DNA of 64,000 nt, taken from Fimenecus sp045631225. Its GTDB lineage: Bacteria; Bacillota; Clostridia; Oscillospirales; Acutalibacteraceae. The notes below the pieces were generated by a model, which saw nothing but the letters and a program-made list of their open reading frames with translations, was not told the DNA's origin and searched no databases. Shown here one piece after another: positions 1 through 9,181 of this stretch. The stretch lies in NCBI GenBank assembly GCA_045631225.1, contig JAZQUG010000031.1:7259-71258 (forward strand), read 5' to 3'. Both the position numbers and the translations under genes were made by a program. The number at the start of each line of letters is the position of its first letter. The stretch's first letter is position 1.

Positions 1-287
1 ATCGTGAAGTATTTGACCGTAGTAAACTTATTAAGGGTATGCTTACTGCTTGTGAAAAGCGTCCTGTTTCAATTGAAACTATTGAACGAGCAGTTGACGA
101 AATCGAAACAACTCTTCAGAATTCTCTTGACCGTGAAGTTACAAGTGTGCGTATCGGTGAGCTTGTAATGGATAAGCTTAAGGAAATTGACCAGGTTGCT
201 TATGTCCGTTTTGCTTCAGTTTACAAGCAGTTCAAGGACGTAAATGCATTTATGGAAGAGCTTTCAAGCTTCCTTGATAAAAAATAA
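1..287 (+). CDS. nrdR: Transcriptional repressor NrdR, C-terminal part (5' end outside window)
   Basis: The reading frame is open from base 3 and ends at 287. About 94 residues remain, covering most of the ATP-cone domain: EVFDRSKLIKGMLTAC, then CEKRPVS, GELVMDKLKEID and AYVRFASVYKQF, all typical of NrdR. The family senses (d)ATP through this cone and represses ribonucleotide reductase genes; the N-terminal zinc ribbon would lie upstream of the window. The next gene starts 27 bases downstream with no visible promoter between, so the two may be cotranscribed. Confidence 0.93.
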   Translation, partial: REVFDRSKLIKGMLTACEKRPVSIETIERAVDEIETTLQNSLDREVTSVRIGELVMDKLKEIDQVAYVRFASVYKQFKDVNAFMEELSSFLDKK

Positions 288-314
288 AACAGAACAATTT
301 TACGAGGTGTTATT

Positions 315-1802
315 ATGAAAAAATCAGTTGGAAGAGTGCTGTCTGTCATAATGGCACTTTGTCTTTTTATAACAATCTTACCTATGTCAGTTTCAGCAGA
401 GGAAATAGAATTGACAGAGGTTGAGCTTGTTTCTATGATTCAGTTTTCACCTGAAACAGAGCTTAATGTAAAGCCCGGTGCTACAATGAATAAGTTTTAC
501 AGTAACGGCACACAGGTTGACACAACAAAATTCTTCTATAATCAGTTGACAGCAAACCAGAAAGCTTTATATGACCAGATATGGGCAGCAGGTCCTGTTG
601 AAACAATTGATATTGATATGACCGGAATCTCAATTACAGGTAAGGGCACATCTTCTGCATCAAAAACAAATGCTGCGAACAATGCTATGCAGGATATTAT
701 GATGGCAATAACTGCACTTAATGAAGATAATCCGTTGTTTTTCTGGTCATCAGGCTTTGGCATTTCTTACGGTGGGTCAAGAAGATATAGTGGTGGTACA
801 TATATCTATACAATTACAACATTGATTATAAATATGAATCTCAATACTACTCACTTCAGCGATTATAATGATGTTAAAACAAAGCTTCAGGCAGTTAAGG
901 ATTTTTATCCTACAATTCCTGTTTATGGTATAAGTCGTCACGAAAAGCTTAAATCAATCCACGACTATCTTGCAAAGAATATTGTTTATGATGATACGAT
1001 TTCAGAAGCAAATATTTTTGATGTGTATGGTGCATTGATTAACGGTGTTTGCGTTTGTGAGGGTTATGCTGAAGCTTTTAAGCTTCTTTGTGACCGTGAA
1101 GGTATTCCATGTATTACTGTTCTTGGCACAGGAAATGGTGGTGCTCATAAATGGAATATGGTTCAGATGGAAGACGGTGAGTGGTACACACTTGATGCCA
1201 CATGGGATGACCAGGCAAGTAATATATATTACAGTTATTTTATAATAGGTAGTGCGACAAAAACACCATTTTTCGGCCATGATACTGTTGCTGACTCAAC
1301 TGTTCATATTGCAATGGGTATATTATTTAATGGTGCAAGCGAAGCATTGACTTATCCGACACTTTCAACTGACACTTACGGTTTGGGTATATTAGCTCCT
1401 GATGCGACCGATGTTCAATTTGATAAGTCTCGTGGTGTCATAATGGTTGGCAAAGGAATTACAAACTATTATAGGAAATTTGTTGACCCGGATATTTATA
1501 CATTGGATACCAATTTTAACACTACACGAAATGGTAGTGGTACTACAACATCAACATTGACTGTTACAGACGGTACAACAACAAAAACATACCTCGTTGC
1601 TATGCGTGGTGATGTTAATGCATCAAACACAGTAAATGCTACTGACTATACAGTAATGACACAAGTTTGTGCAACAACATATACGGTTGATGATGGTACT
1701 GCAAAGTTCTATGCAGGTGACATGAATCAGGATGGTGCAATTGATGGCTTTGATGCAATTGCTCATCAGTTGTACACAAACGGCACGTTAATATACAATT
1801 AA
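315..1802 (+). CDS. Secreted transglutaminase-like protein with C-terminal dockerin-like module
   Basis: 495 residues. A signal peptide (KK, hydrophobic core, cleavage after about VSA at 26-28) predicts export. The central region carries a transglutaminase/protease-like triad: CEGYAEAF with Cys248, AHKWN with His278 and LDATWDD with Asp294. The C-terminus (about 431-495) has two calcium-loop segments, GDVNASNTVNATD and GDMNQDGAIDGFD, as in dockerin type I, which would dock the protein to a cohesin; a cohesin protein is encoded at 14632-15885 in this window. The substrate is unknown: the family includes peptidases and cross-linking enzymes. RBS GAGGTG precedes the ATG. A strong terminator follows. 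Confidence 0.82.
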   Translation: MKKSVGRVLSVIMALCLFITILPMSVSAEEIELTEVELVSMIQFSPETELNVKPGATMNKFYSNGTQVDTTKFFYNQLTANQKALYDQIWAAGPVETIDIDMTGISITGKGTSSASKTNAANNAMQDIMMAITALNEDNPLFFWSSGFGISYGGSRRYSGGTYIYTITTLIINMNLNTTHFSDYNDVKTKLQAVKDFYPTIPVYGISRHEKLKSIHDYLAKNIVYDDTISEANIFDVYGALINGVCVCEGYAEAFKLLCDREGIPCITVLGTGNGGAHKWNMVQMEDGEWYTLDATWDDQASNIYYSYFIIGSATKTPFFGHDTVADSTVHIAMGILFNGASEALTYPTLSTDTYGLGILAPDATDVQFDKSRGVIMVGKGITNYYRKFVDPDIYTLDTNFNTTRNGSGTTTSTLTVTDGTTTKTYLVAMRGDVNASNTVNATDYTVMTQVCATTYTVDDGTAKFYAGDMNQDGAIDGFDAIAHQLYTNGTLIYN

Positions 1803-1829
1803 GATATAAAATGCTCATTAATTATAAGT

Positions 1830-1870
1830 GGCTTGTGCAAAGTGATAAAAAAGCACAAGCCCTTTTTGTT
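1830..1870 (+). terminator. Rho-independent terminator
   Basis: Perfect 9-bp stem GGCTTGTGC / GCACAAGCC with an AT-rich loop, followed by CTTTTTGTTT. It closes the transcript of the dockerin-bearing gene. Confidence 0.85.
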
Positions 1871-1892
1871 TATTTTTAATATGTTGATTTTG

Positions 1893-1921
1893 TTTACAAA
1901 GTGTTGATTAATTGTTATAAT
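1893..1921 (+). promoter_or_regulatory. Sigma-A type promoter
   Basis: TTTACA (1893-1898), 17-base spacer, TATAAT (1916-1921). It lies 32 bases before the start codon of the secreted hydrolase at 1954 and just after the upstream terminator. Confidence 0.75.
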
Positions 1922-1953
1922 TTATCTATCTTAAAATTAAAAGGGGTAATACT

Positions 1954-3780
1954 ATGAAAAAGATGAAAAAAGCTCTTGCAGTAATGCTTGCAGTAGTTCT
2001 TACTTTGTCATGTATGTCAATTCTTGGCTACTCATCAAAGAAAGAATATGTTCCTACAATTATCATTCCGGGAAATTTCCAGAGTGAAACTTATCACTAT
2101 GTAAATGGTGAAATAGAATGTGATGCTAACGGTAATCCTGTTCCGGGACCTTTCTATGTTTCACTTGGTGAAGAGGAAATTACAGAAATCGTAACAAAGG
2201 CACTTCTTCCTGTTGCAAAGATGTTTATTACACAGGAAGATAAGGATGCTTTGGCAGCTAAAGAGGTTTCAAAAATCCTTGGCGACATTCTTATGGGTAA
2301 ACAGCGTTCAGATGCTAACGGTAATATGATTGACGATACTCGTGCAGTTCTTTATCCGGGAAGTATGGCAGAAGTTACTGATGCAGAATTAGAGTATGTT
2401 TTAAATCAGTTCCCAATTGAAGAATACTTTGAAATTGCCGGCAAGGAAAATATGTATGTTTTCAACTATGTTTCAACAGGTAATATGATTCAGACTGCAA
2501 AGGGTCTTTATGATTATATTCAGTTTGTTAAGAAGGATACCGGTGCGGATAAGGTTAATATCGTTCCTGTAAGCCAGGGTGGTTCAATCTCAACTGCACT
2601 CCTTAAATATTATGATGAACAGAATATTTCTGTTTCAAGAGATATTAACAGAATTATCTATGTTGTTCCTGCTCTTGATGGTGCTGCACTCCTTAGTGAC
2701 TGCTACAGATATGGCTTCAACAAGAACAGTGCTGCTCTTTACACAACAGCAATGCCATCAGTTATCGGTTACGAAAACTATCTTGGTTATATTATCAATA
2801 TTGCTATGAGACTTATGCCAAAGACTGATATTGATGTTCTTCTTGACTGTATTGCAGAGACACTTATCAACGACTATTTGAAATATTCAACTCTTATGTG
2901 GGGTCTTATGGCAACAGAAGACTATCCTGTATGTCGTGAAAAGTACCTTATGGGTGACGATATGGCAGAAATCCGCAGACAGACTGACTGGTACTATGAT
3001 GCACAGCTTAATGTTGAAAAATACATTCTTGAAGCAATGGCAGACGGTGTTAAGGTATTTGATATCGTTGACACAAACGTTGAGCTTTATCAGCTTGCAG
3101 TTACTCACGACAAGAGAAATTGCGACGGTATCATCCAGGTTGATTCAACATCAATTGGTGCATATAGTGTGAATGTAGGTACAAAGCTTCCTGCAGATTA
3201 TGTTGCTGCAAGAAACAACTGTACTGACCCTAAGAATCATAACCATACTGACCCAGAAGGCATTATGGATATTTGCTCAGGTCTTCTTCCTGAACATACA
3301 TTCTATTTTAGTGGACAGAATCATGCTACAACAGCATCAAATGACGTTATTATGACACTTATTATTCAGCTTGCTACTGATGAAAACTTCACAAGTGTTC
3401 ATTCATATCCTGACAAGTTCCCTCAGTTCAACTACAGCAGAGAAACAAAGAAATTAAGAGAAGATGTTGACACAATGAGAGATTATGACACATCTGCTCT
3501 TTCTGCTGCAGATGCAAAGGAACTCAAGGAAGCAATTGCACAGGTTGACAAGATGCTTGAAAACAAGAAAGTTAATAAGGATGAATTCCAGGCTGCTAAC
3601 GACCGTTTCTATGATATCTATAACAAGATTACAAGCGGTGATTCAGCTAAGACAACAGAGGGCATTAACCGTGCACTCTACATCATTACAAGAACAATCA
3701 GTGATGTTCTCTACTTCATTTATGGTGATAAGGCATTCAGCGAAATGGCATTAAAACCAATTATTGATGCAGTAAAATAA
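1954..3780 (+). CDS. Secreted alpha/beta-hydrolase-like protein
   Basis: 608 residues with an N-terminal signal segment (about 1-28). VPTIIIPGNF near residue 32 resembles the first strand and oxyanion region of lipase-type hydrolases. KVNIVPVSQGGS places a nucleophile-elbow serine at 207, although the elbow reads V-S-Q-G-G rather than strict G-x-S-x-G. FNYVSTGNMIQTAKGLYDYI before it resembles the region ahead of the elbow in LCAT-like acyltransferases and esterases. DPEGIMDICSGLLPEHTFYFSGQNH (about 433-457, read in pieces) may carry the late Asp and His. Activity and substrate cannot be named. RBS AAGGGGT lies before the ATG, and a terminator follows. Confidence 0.7.
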   Translation: MKKMKKALAVMLAVVLTLSCMSILGYSSKKEYVPTIIIPGNFQSETYHYVNGEIECDANGNPVPGPFYVSLGEEEITEIVTKALLPVAKMFITQEDKDALAAKEVSKILGDILMGKQRSDANGNMIDDTRAVLYPGSMAEVTDAELEYVLNQFPIEEYFEIAGKENMYVFNYVSTGNMIQTAKGLYDYIQFVKKDTGADKVNIVPVSQGGSISTALLKYYDEQNISVSRDINRIIYVVPALDGAALLSDCYRYGFNKNSAALYTTAMPSVIGYENYLGYIINIAMRLMPKTDIDVLLDCIAETLINDYLKYSTLMWGLMATEDYPVCREKYLMGDDMAEIRRQTDWYYDAQLNVEKYILEAMADGVKVFDIVDTNVELYQLAVTHDKRNCDGIIQVDSTSIGAYSVNVGTKLPADYVAARNNCTDPKNHNHTDPEGIMDICSGLLPEHTFYFSGQNHATTASNDVIMTLIIQLATDENFTSVHSYPDKFPQFNYSRETKKLREDVDTMRDYDTSALSAADAKELKEAIAQVDKMLENKKVNKDEFQAANDRFYDIYNKITSGDSAKTTEGINRALYIITRTISDVLYFIYGDKAFSEMALKPIIDAVK

Positions 3781-3799
3781 TTAAATGAAACAATACAAG

Positions 3800-3832
3800 G
3801 GGCTTGTACAAAGTACAAGTCCTTTACTTTTA
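3800..3832 (+). terminator. Rho-independent terminator
   Basis: Hairpin with arms CTTGTAC / GTACAAG and flanking GGG/TCC, loop AAA, then TTTACTTTTATG. Ends the hydrolase transcript; its tail overlaps the next -35 box. Confidence 0.75.
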
Positions 3833-3852
3833 TGTGCCTGTAATGATATAAT
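3823..3852 (+). promoter_or_regulatory. Sigma-A promoter with extended -10
   Basis: TTTACT (3823-3828), 18-base spacer, TGA-TATAAT (-10 at 3847-3852). The start codon of the GTPase gene is 26 bases further on. Confidence 0.7.
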
Positions 3853-3878
3853 ATAGAAAATCTATTCGAGGTAGTAAT

Positions 3879-5807
3879 ATGCGTTCAAAGGAAAGTATAA
3901 TCGGAATACTTGCTCATGTTGATGCGGGCAAAACTACGCTGACGGAAGCCATTCTTTACAGAACAGGCGTTATTCGTCGGCTCGGTCGTGTTGATAAAAA
4001 AGATTCCCATTTTGATTCCCACGAGCTGGAAAGAAACCGTGGTATTACTATATTTTCAAAACAGAATCCTTTTACAATAGGTGAAAAACAGTTTACACTT
4101 ATTGACACTCCCGGTCATATTGACTTTTCGGCAGAAATGGAAAGAACGCTGAATGTTCTTGACTACGCTGTTCTCGTTATTGATGGTGCTGTGGGCATAC
4201 AGAGTCATACAGAAACTATATGGCAACTCCTTGATGAGTACAATATTCCTGTTTTTATTTTTGTGAATAAAGCAGACAGAGATGGTTTTGATAAGACTAT
4301 TTTGCTTAATGAATTGAAAACAAGATTCAGCAATGAATGTGTCGATTTTACTATAGGTAATGAAGAATTTAATGAAGAAATCTCAATGGTCAGTGAAGAA
4401 TTACTTGAACTGTTTCTTGAGGAAAATGCTGACGAAAAAATCGTAATAAATGAAGTTGCAAAAGCTGTATCAGAAAGAAAAGTATTTCCTTGTTTCTTTG
4501 GGTCTGCTTTACAGGATATGGGAGTGGATAAGCTTCTTGAGGGTATCGAAAAATATACTGTTTGTGAGGAGTATCCCGATGATTTCAGTGCAAAGGTATA
4601 TAAAATTCTCTATGATAATCAAGGAAACAGATTGAGTTTTATGAAAATAACCGGTGGTAAAGCATTTGTGAAAATGAATGTTGGTGATGAAAAAATTGAT
4701 ACTATCAGGATATTTTCAGGGGAAAAACATCAACCAATCAAAGAGGTTTTCGCAGGTAGTGTTTGTGCAATATCAGGTCTTTCTACCGTGTCAGCAGGAG
4801 AAACAATAAATGCGGATGGAGTAGTTCTCAACTCCTCTATGAAAATCAATCCGTTGCTTTCTGCACAAGTGATTATTAAAGACGGAACAGATATTCACAC
4901 TGCATACAGGAATTTACGAATAATCGACCAGGAATTGCCTGAACTTTCCGTTCATATCTCGACATATTCAAATGAAGAACAAATCCAGATTCGTGTAATG
5001 GGCAGAATTCAGCTGGAAATACTCCAATCTCTTGTAAAAGAACGCTTCGGAATGGACATAGATTTTGGTCCTTGTAGAATTCTTTACAAAGAAACCGTAA
5101 AATCTCCTGTTATGGGTTATGGCCATTATGAGCCTTTGCGACATTATGCAGAAACTCAACTTCGAATTGAGCCTGCCGAAAGAGGCAGTGGAATTATAAT
5201 AGAAAATGAATGTAGTCTTGAAATGCTTGATTCTAATTTCCAACACCTTATTCTTACACATATAAGGGAAAAAGAGCATCTTGGAATGTTGACAGGCTCT
5301 CCACTCGCAGATGTGAAAATTGTTCTTACAGCAGGTCGTTCACACCTTAAGCATACAGAAGGCGGAGACTTCAGAGAAGCAACTTACAGAGCAATAAGAC
5401 AAGGCCTTGAAAAGGCTGAAAACATTTTGCTTGAACCATACTATTCATTTACATTAAGAGTGCCGATTAACTCATTTGGCAGAGCAGTTTCCGATATACA
5501 AAGATTGTGTGGAGAATTCCTGCCTCCCGAAATGACAGAAACAGAAGCAATTATAAAAGGTGAGGGACCTGTTTCTAAATTTATGGATTATCCTGAAGAA
5601 GTGATTTCATACACATCGGGTAAAGGTGTGATTTCGATGCGTGAAAACGGATACAGACCTTGTCACAACGCTGAAGAAGTAATTGCACAAATCGGCTATG
5701 ACAAAGAACGGGATTTAGAAAATCCGTCATCATCCGTTTTTTGTTCACACGGTGCAGGGTTTGAAGTCAAATGGTATGATGTTGACAATATGCGACATAT
5801 AAAGTAG
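3879..5807 (+). CDS. Tet(M)/EF-G-like translation GTPase (ribosomal-protection family)
   Basis: 642 residues, the length of Tet(M)/Tet(O)-type proteins (about 640) and shorter than EF-G. GTPase motifs: G1 AHVDAGKTT (12-20), G2 region RGIT, G3 DTPGH, G4 NKAD, G5 GSAL. The ELERNRGITI segment and overall layout fit the Tet(M)-like branch that binds the ribosome and uses GTP hydrolysis. Acquired Tet(M) is much better conserved than this: the switch-region wording and the DSHFDSHE insertion differ from what I recall of Tet(M), so a chromosomal paralogue of unknown role is more likely than a resistance gene. It has its own promoter, and no mobile-element genes lie nearby. Resistance should not be inferred from this sequence alone. 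Confidence 0.75.
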   Translation: MRSKESIIGILAHVDAGKTTLTEAILYRTGVIRRLGRVDKKDSHFDSHELERNRGITIFSKQNPFTIGEKQFTLIDTPGHIDFSAEMERTLNVLDYAVLVIDGAVGIQSHTETIWQLLDEYNIPVFIFVNKADRDGFDKTILLNELKTRFSNECVDFTIGNEEFNEEISMVSEELLELFLEENADEKIVINEVAKAVSERKVFPCFFGSALQDMGVDKLLEGIEKYTVCEEYPDDFSAKVYKILYDNQGNRLSFMKITGGKAFVKMNVGDEKIDTIRIFSGEKHQPIKEVFAGSVCAISGLSTVSAGETINADGVVLNSSMKINPLLSAQVIIKDGTDIHTAYRNLRIIDQELPELSVHISTYSNEEQIQIRVMGRIQLEILQSLVKERFGMDIDFGPCRILYKETVKSPVMGYGHYEPLRHYAETQLRIEPAERGSGIIIENECSLEMLDSNFQHLILTHIREKEHLGMLTGSPLADVKIVLTAGRSHLKHTEGGDFREATYRAIRQGLEKAENILLEPYYSFTLRVPINSFGRAVSDIQRLCGEFLPPEMTETEAIIKGEGPVSKFMDYPEEVISYTSGKGVISMRENGYRPCHNAEEVIAQIGYDKERDLENPSSSVFCSHGAGFEVKWYDVDNMRHIK

Positions 5808-5814
5808 GTGCTTG

Positions 5815-5856
5815 CAAATCGGAGCTTATCGGGATAAAGACAAATTATAATTTGTT
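5815..5856. repeat. Dispersed intergenic repeat, copy 1 (19-bp head plus palindrome)
   Basis: CAAATCGGAGCTTATCGGG (5815-5833) recurs at 57863-57881 with one mismatch. It is followed by the perfect palindrome ACAAATTATAATTTGT (5840-5855), which recurs at 14557-14572. In both head copies the element begins within 8 bases after a stop codon. Confidence 0.6.
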
Positions 5857-5913
5857 GAATTGTTCCAATAAACAAGATGCACATTTGTGATATATGCCTA
5901 ATTTAGTCCCTAA

Positions 5914-5945
5914 TTGTAGAAATTTATCTTTTTATGTGGTAAAAT
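5914..5945 (+). promoter_or_regulatory. Putative extended -10 promoter
   Basis: TGG-TAAAAT with -10 at 5940-5945; a poorly spaced TTGTAG (5914-5919, 20-base spacer) may serve as -35. It lies 42 bases before the preferred TTG start at 5988. Confidence 0.45.
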
Positions 5946-5987
5946 ACCTTGATTGACTTTTCAAATCAAATTGAAAAAGGTGATTTT

Positions 5988-6995
5988 TTGGAATTTTTGA
6001 CTAAGGAATATTCATTTACATCAGCGTCAGGCTTGTGTGATATATTTGCACAGAGTGCAGCACCTATTGACTATGGTTCAATAAAAGGTGTTGTACAGAT
6101 TTCTCATGGTATGGCAGAGTATTCAAATCGTTATTCTCGATTTGCTCTTGAGCTTTGTAAAGCAGGTTATGCTGTTTTCGTCAGTGACCATGTGGGACAC
6201 GGTTTTTCTGTTACGGATAAGGAAATGCTCGGATATTTCGGTGAAAATGGTGAAGAGACATTTATCGAAGACTTAAAAACATTATCCGATATTGCAAAAA
6301 GTGAGTATTCTGATTTACCTTTCTTTATGATTGGTCACGGTATGGGTAGTCTTATTGCAAGAAAATATACCTCTAAATACGGATATTTGCTTGATGGTGT
6401 TGTTTACACTGGTACAAGTGGTGAAAACCCTATGATTGGAATAGGTATTTACCTTGCAAAGACTCTTGCAAAACAAAATGGTCCGATGTATCGTTCAGAT
6501 ATTCTCGACACAATGGCATTTGGCTCATACAACAGAAAGACAGAGAAGCGTACGGAATGTGACTGGGCATCACGTGACGAAAAAGAAGTGGACAAGTTTA
6601 TTGCTGATGAGCTTTGCGGATATAAATATACTGTAACCGGTATGAAAGCATTGTTTATGACGCTTAAGCAGGTCTCAGCACGTCGTTGGTATAACTCTAT
6701 ACCACTCAGTATGCCGATTTTACTCCTTTCAGGTTCAATGGACCCTGTGGGTGATTATGGCAAAGGTGTCAAAGAGGTGTATAAAACACTTAAAAAGACA
6801 GGACATAAAAATGTGACAATGAAAATCTATGAAGACGCAAGACACGAGATTTTCAATGAAATAAATCGTGACGAGGTTCATACAGATATTATCGAATGGC
6901 TTGATGTGAGAGCTGAAAAGTTTAAACAGGAAATGCTCAAATCAGCAATCGTAGCTCCAATTGATGCACCTGCAGATTTCAGTAAATTTGAATAG
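5988..6995 (+). CDS. Alpha/beta hydrolase, monoglyceride lipase/serine aminopeptidase S33-like
   Basis: 335 residues from the TTG at 5988, chosen because AAAAAGG (5974-5980) sits 7 bases upstream; the frame is open further up to 5949. No signal peptide, so cytoplasmic. VVQISHGMAEYSNRYSRFA is the HGxxE oxyanion region of monoglyceride-lipase-type proteins; FFMIGHGMGSLIAR is the nucleophile elbow, but it reads G-H-G-M-G, with Gly where Ser is expected, so catalysis by the usual triad is doubtful. SGSMDPVGDYGKGV (acid) and YEDARHEIFNE (His) are in the expected C-terminal places. The missing nucleophile is notable: either a non-catalytic homologue or a variant mechanism. Confidence 0.75.
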   Translation: MEFLTKEYSFTSASGLCDIFAQSAAPIDYGSIKGVVQISHGMAEYSNRYSRFALELCKAGYAVFVSDHVGHGFSVTDKEMLGYFGENGEETFIEDLKTLSDIAKSEYSDLPFFMIGHGMGSLIARKYTSKYGYLLDGVVYTGTSGENPMIGIGIYLAKTLAKQNGPMYRSDILDTMAFGSYNRKTEKRTECDWASRDEKEVDKFIADELCGYKYTVTGMKALFMTLKQVSARRWYNSIPLSMPILLLSGSMDPVGDYGKGVKEVYKTLKKTGHKNVTMKIYEDARHEIFNEINRDEVHTDIIEWLDVRAEKFKQEMLKSAIVAPIDAPADFSKFE

Positions 6996-7002
6996 AAACA
7001 AT

Positions 7003-7038
7003 AAAACCGTAGGAAAAATCCTACGGTTAATTTTTTAC
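7003..7038. terminator. Bidirectional terminator between convergent genes
   Basis: AACCGTAGG / CCTACGGTT stem (7005-7013 with 7020-7028) followed by AATTTTTT on the plus strand and TTTTATTG on the minus strand. It serves both the hydrolase gene and the minus-strand operon ending at 7035. Confidence 0.8.
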
Positions 7039-7961
7039 ATATTTTTAAGTCTTTCATATTCTTCGTCTGTGATTTCAATTACACCACCGTGCTTGTAACC
7101 ATAAGGAAAACTGAATAAATCAGGACATCGTGTAACATTCATATCACCCGGTTTTGATGAAATAAACGGAACATAACCCATTTTTTCTTTTTCACATCCA
7201 AAGAAATCGAAAAGAATACACCATCTGCCATCAGGCAATGTGAAGCTTGTTCCCGCTTCATAAGAGCCTGCTTTTTCAACTTCATTTTCCATATATTCCT
7301 CAAAATCTTTATCGTGAGCATATGGACCGTATAAGTTATCAGATGTGGCGTGCATATTCATAGACGGATTATGAGCATTTTTGTAGAACATATGATACAC
7401 ACCGTCAATTTTTCTTATGTGTGTATCGAGGATTTCATTATCCTTTGTGAAAAACAGCTTTGGCGCTGAAAATTCTTCGAAATCCTTTGTAGTTGAGCAA
7501 TAAATTGACATATGCTTATAATCATCTTCAGCTACAGTTGAGCCCCAATGGATAAGATATTCGTCATTTATTTCGTCATAGAAAACCTCAGGTGCCCACA
7601 TACAGCCGAAATCGTCTCGACCAAAGTAAACGAGTTTTTCCTCACTAAAATTAACAAGGTCTTTTGTTTTCCACATACGAAGGCTTTTACTGCCTGTACG
7701 ATTGATATTTGACCAGTCTAATTGTAAATTTTCGTCATAACGGTTGGCTACACATAAATCAGTTGTAAGAATTACAAAGCTATCGTCACGAAGTCGGACA
7801 ATTTCGATGTCACGACAACCTTTTTCACCAAGTTGTGCAGTTAAAATGGGATTCCCGTCGTTGACCTTTTCCCAGTTCAGACCGTCACGACTGATTCCAA
7901 AATAAACCTGTTCACCATCAGGTGTGATTTTTTCTTTAAAGTGTACAAATAGATATGCCAT
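7035..7961 (-). CDS. Glycoside hydrolase family 43-like protein
   Basis: 308 residues, no signal peptide. Repeated blade motifs fit a five-bladed beta-propeller of the GH43 type: YFGISRDGLNWEKV near the start, CRDIEIVRL, LRMWKTKDLVNF, CMWAPEVFYDEINDEYLIHWGS, HIRKIDGVYHMFYKN and SYEAGTSFTLPDGRW. WAPEVFYD is the most typical GH43 element. The usual activity is removal of arabinose or xylose from plant glycans, but the catalytic acid/base trio cannot be assigned with certainty here and a cytoplasmic glycoside-processing role is likely. RBS AGGAGA. It is the last gene of a long minus-strand run, 9 bases after sdaA. Confidence 0.72.
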   Translation of the reverse strand: MAYLFVHFKEKITPDGEQVYFGISRDGLNWEKVNDGNPILTAQLGEKGCRDIEIVRLRDDSFVILTTDLCVANRYDENLQLDWSNINRTGSKSLRMWKTKDLVNFSEEKLVYFGRDDFGCMWAPEVFYDEINDEYLIHWGSTVAEDDYKHMSIYCSTTKDFEEFSAPKLFFTKDNEILDTHIRKIDGVYHMFYKNAHNPSMNMHATSDNLYGPYAHDKDFEEYMENEVEKAGSYEAGTSFTLPDGRWCILFDFFGCEKEKMGYVPFISSKPGDMNVTRCPDLFSFPYGYKHGGVIEITDEEYERLKNM

Positions 7962-7970
7962 AATATTCTC

Positions 7971-9179
7971 CTAAATTTCAAGTGTTGCAAGTCCGCCTTC
8001 ACTTGTTTCACGATATGCAGCGTGAATATCCATACCTGTTTTCTTCATAGTTGTAATAACGTTATCAAGTGAAATTTTTCTTGTTTCACTTAAGAAACTT
8101 GCAAGGTTAACTGCGTTTATGGCACGCATTGCAGCAACAGCATTTCGTTCTATACAAGGAATCTGTACAAGACCACAGATAGGGTCGCAGGTAAGACCTA
8201 AATGATGCTCAATTGCTATTTCAGCAGCGTATTCTATTTTACCTCTTTTAAGTCCGAAGAGTTCTCCAAGTGCAGCTGCAGCCATAGCACAGGCTGTACC
8301 GATTTCAGCCTGACAACCACATTCAGCACCTGAAATAGATGCATTTGTCTTAACAAGGTTTCCGATAAGACCACCTGTTGCAAGTGCCTGTAAAATCTGA
8401 CGGTCAGTGTAACCATGTTTTAATTGCATATAGTAAAGGACAGCAGGGAGTACACCTGCAGCACCACAAGTAGGAGCAGTAACAATTCTGTGGCCGGATG
8501 CATTCTGTTCACTTACTGCAAAAGCATAAGAGCAGACCTCTCTGTTTTCTCTTGTTTCGGCACTTTCACCGATATGTTCCATATTGTAGAGGTATTTAGC
8601 TTTTTTCTGTACTTCAAGTCCACCTGGGAGGATGCCCTCGTCATCAATGCCTGTTTCAATGGCATTTTTCATTGTTTTCCACACTTCTGCAAGATGGTCC
8701 CAGATGTATTCACCCTCAACCTCATCAACATATTGCCAAAGACGATATTTCTTTTCCTTACAATAAGCTTTGATTTCAGAAAATGTGCTTAAATCATATA
8801 CAATTGGTTCTGTTGCAGATTGGCTTCCTTCAAATTCAATTCGTCCGCCACCAACGCTGAAAACACGGATAAAATCTGTCTGCTTACCATTCTTATATGC
8901 AAACAAATCCATTGTGTTGGGATGTTCAATGTCAGTTTTATCAAAATCAAATTCAACCTTACAAGGAATAGGTGAGAGCGTGTTTTCAATAACTGAATCA
9001 GTACAGTGCCCCTTGCCTGTTTTTGCAAGTGAACCGTAAAGAACGGCCTTGAATTCTTCAGCATCAGGGTTGTGGCTTTTAAAAATCATACAAGCCTTTT
9101 CAGGTCCCATAGTATGTGAACTTGACGGACCACAGCCGATTCTGTAAAGTTGGTTCAATGATTCCATACCTTTTGCCAT
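7971..9179 (-). CDS. sdaA: L-serine dehydratase, iron-sulfur dependent, single chain
   Basis: 402 residues joining the beta-like N-terminal part (GPSSSHTMGPEKA) and the alpha-like catalytic part in one chain. Cysteines that normally hold the [4Fe-4S] cluster are present in GAECGCQAEIG and in LTCDPICGLVQIPC. The reaction is L-serine to pyruvate and ammonia (EC 4.3.1.17) in the cytoplasm; the cluster makes the enzyme oxygen-sensitive, consistent with an anaerobe. The gene starts 3 bases after the YhcH stop, with AAGGTG as RBS, so translation is probably coupled. Its position at the end of a surface-glycan operon is unusual. Confidence 0.92.
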   Translation of the reverse strand: MAKGMESLNQLYRIGCGPSSSHTMGPEKACMIFKSHNPDAEEFKAVLYGSLAKTGKGHCTDSVIENTLSPIPCKVEFDFDKTDIEHPNTMDLFAYKNGKQTDFIRVFSVGGGRIEFEGSQSATEPIVYDLSTFSEIKAYCKEKKYRLWQYVDEVEGEYIWDHLAEVWKTMKNAIETGIDDEGILPGGLEVQKKAKYLYNMEHIGESAETRENREVCSYAFAVSEQNASGHRIVTAPTCGAAGVLPAVLYYMQLKHGYTDRQILQALATGGLIGNLVKTNASISGAECGCQAEIGTACAMAAAALGELFGLKRGKIEYAAEIAIEHHLGLTCDPICGLVQIPCIERNAVAAMRAINAVNLASFLSETRKISLDNVITTMKKTGMDIHAAYRETSEGGLATLEI

Positions 9180-9181
9180 AA

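Noticed and set aside
3879..5807. Calling this gene an acquired tetracycline resistance determinant
   Set aside because: The protein is divergent and no mobile context exists; family membership alone does not show resistance.
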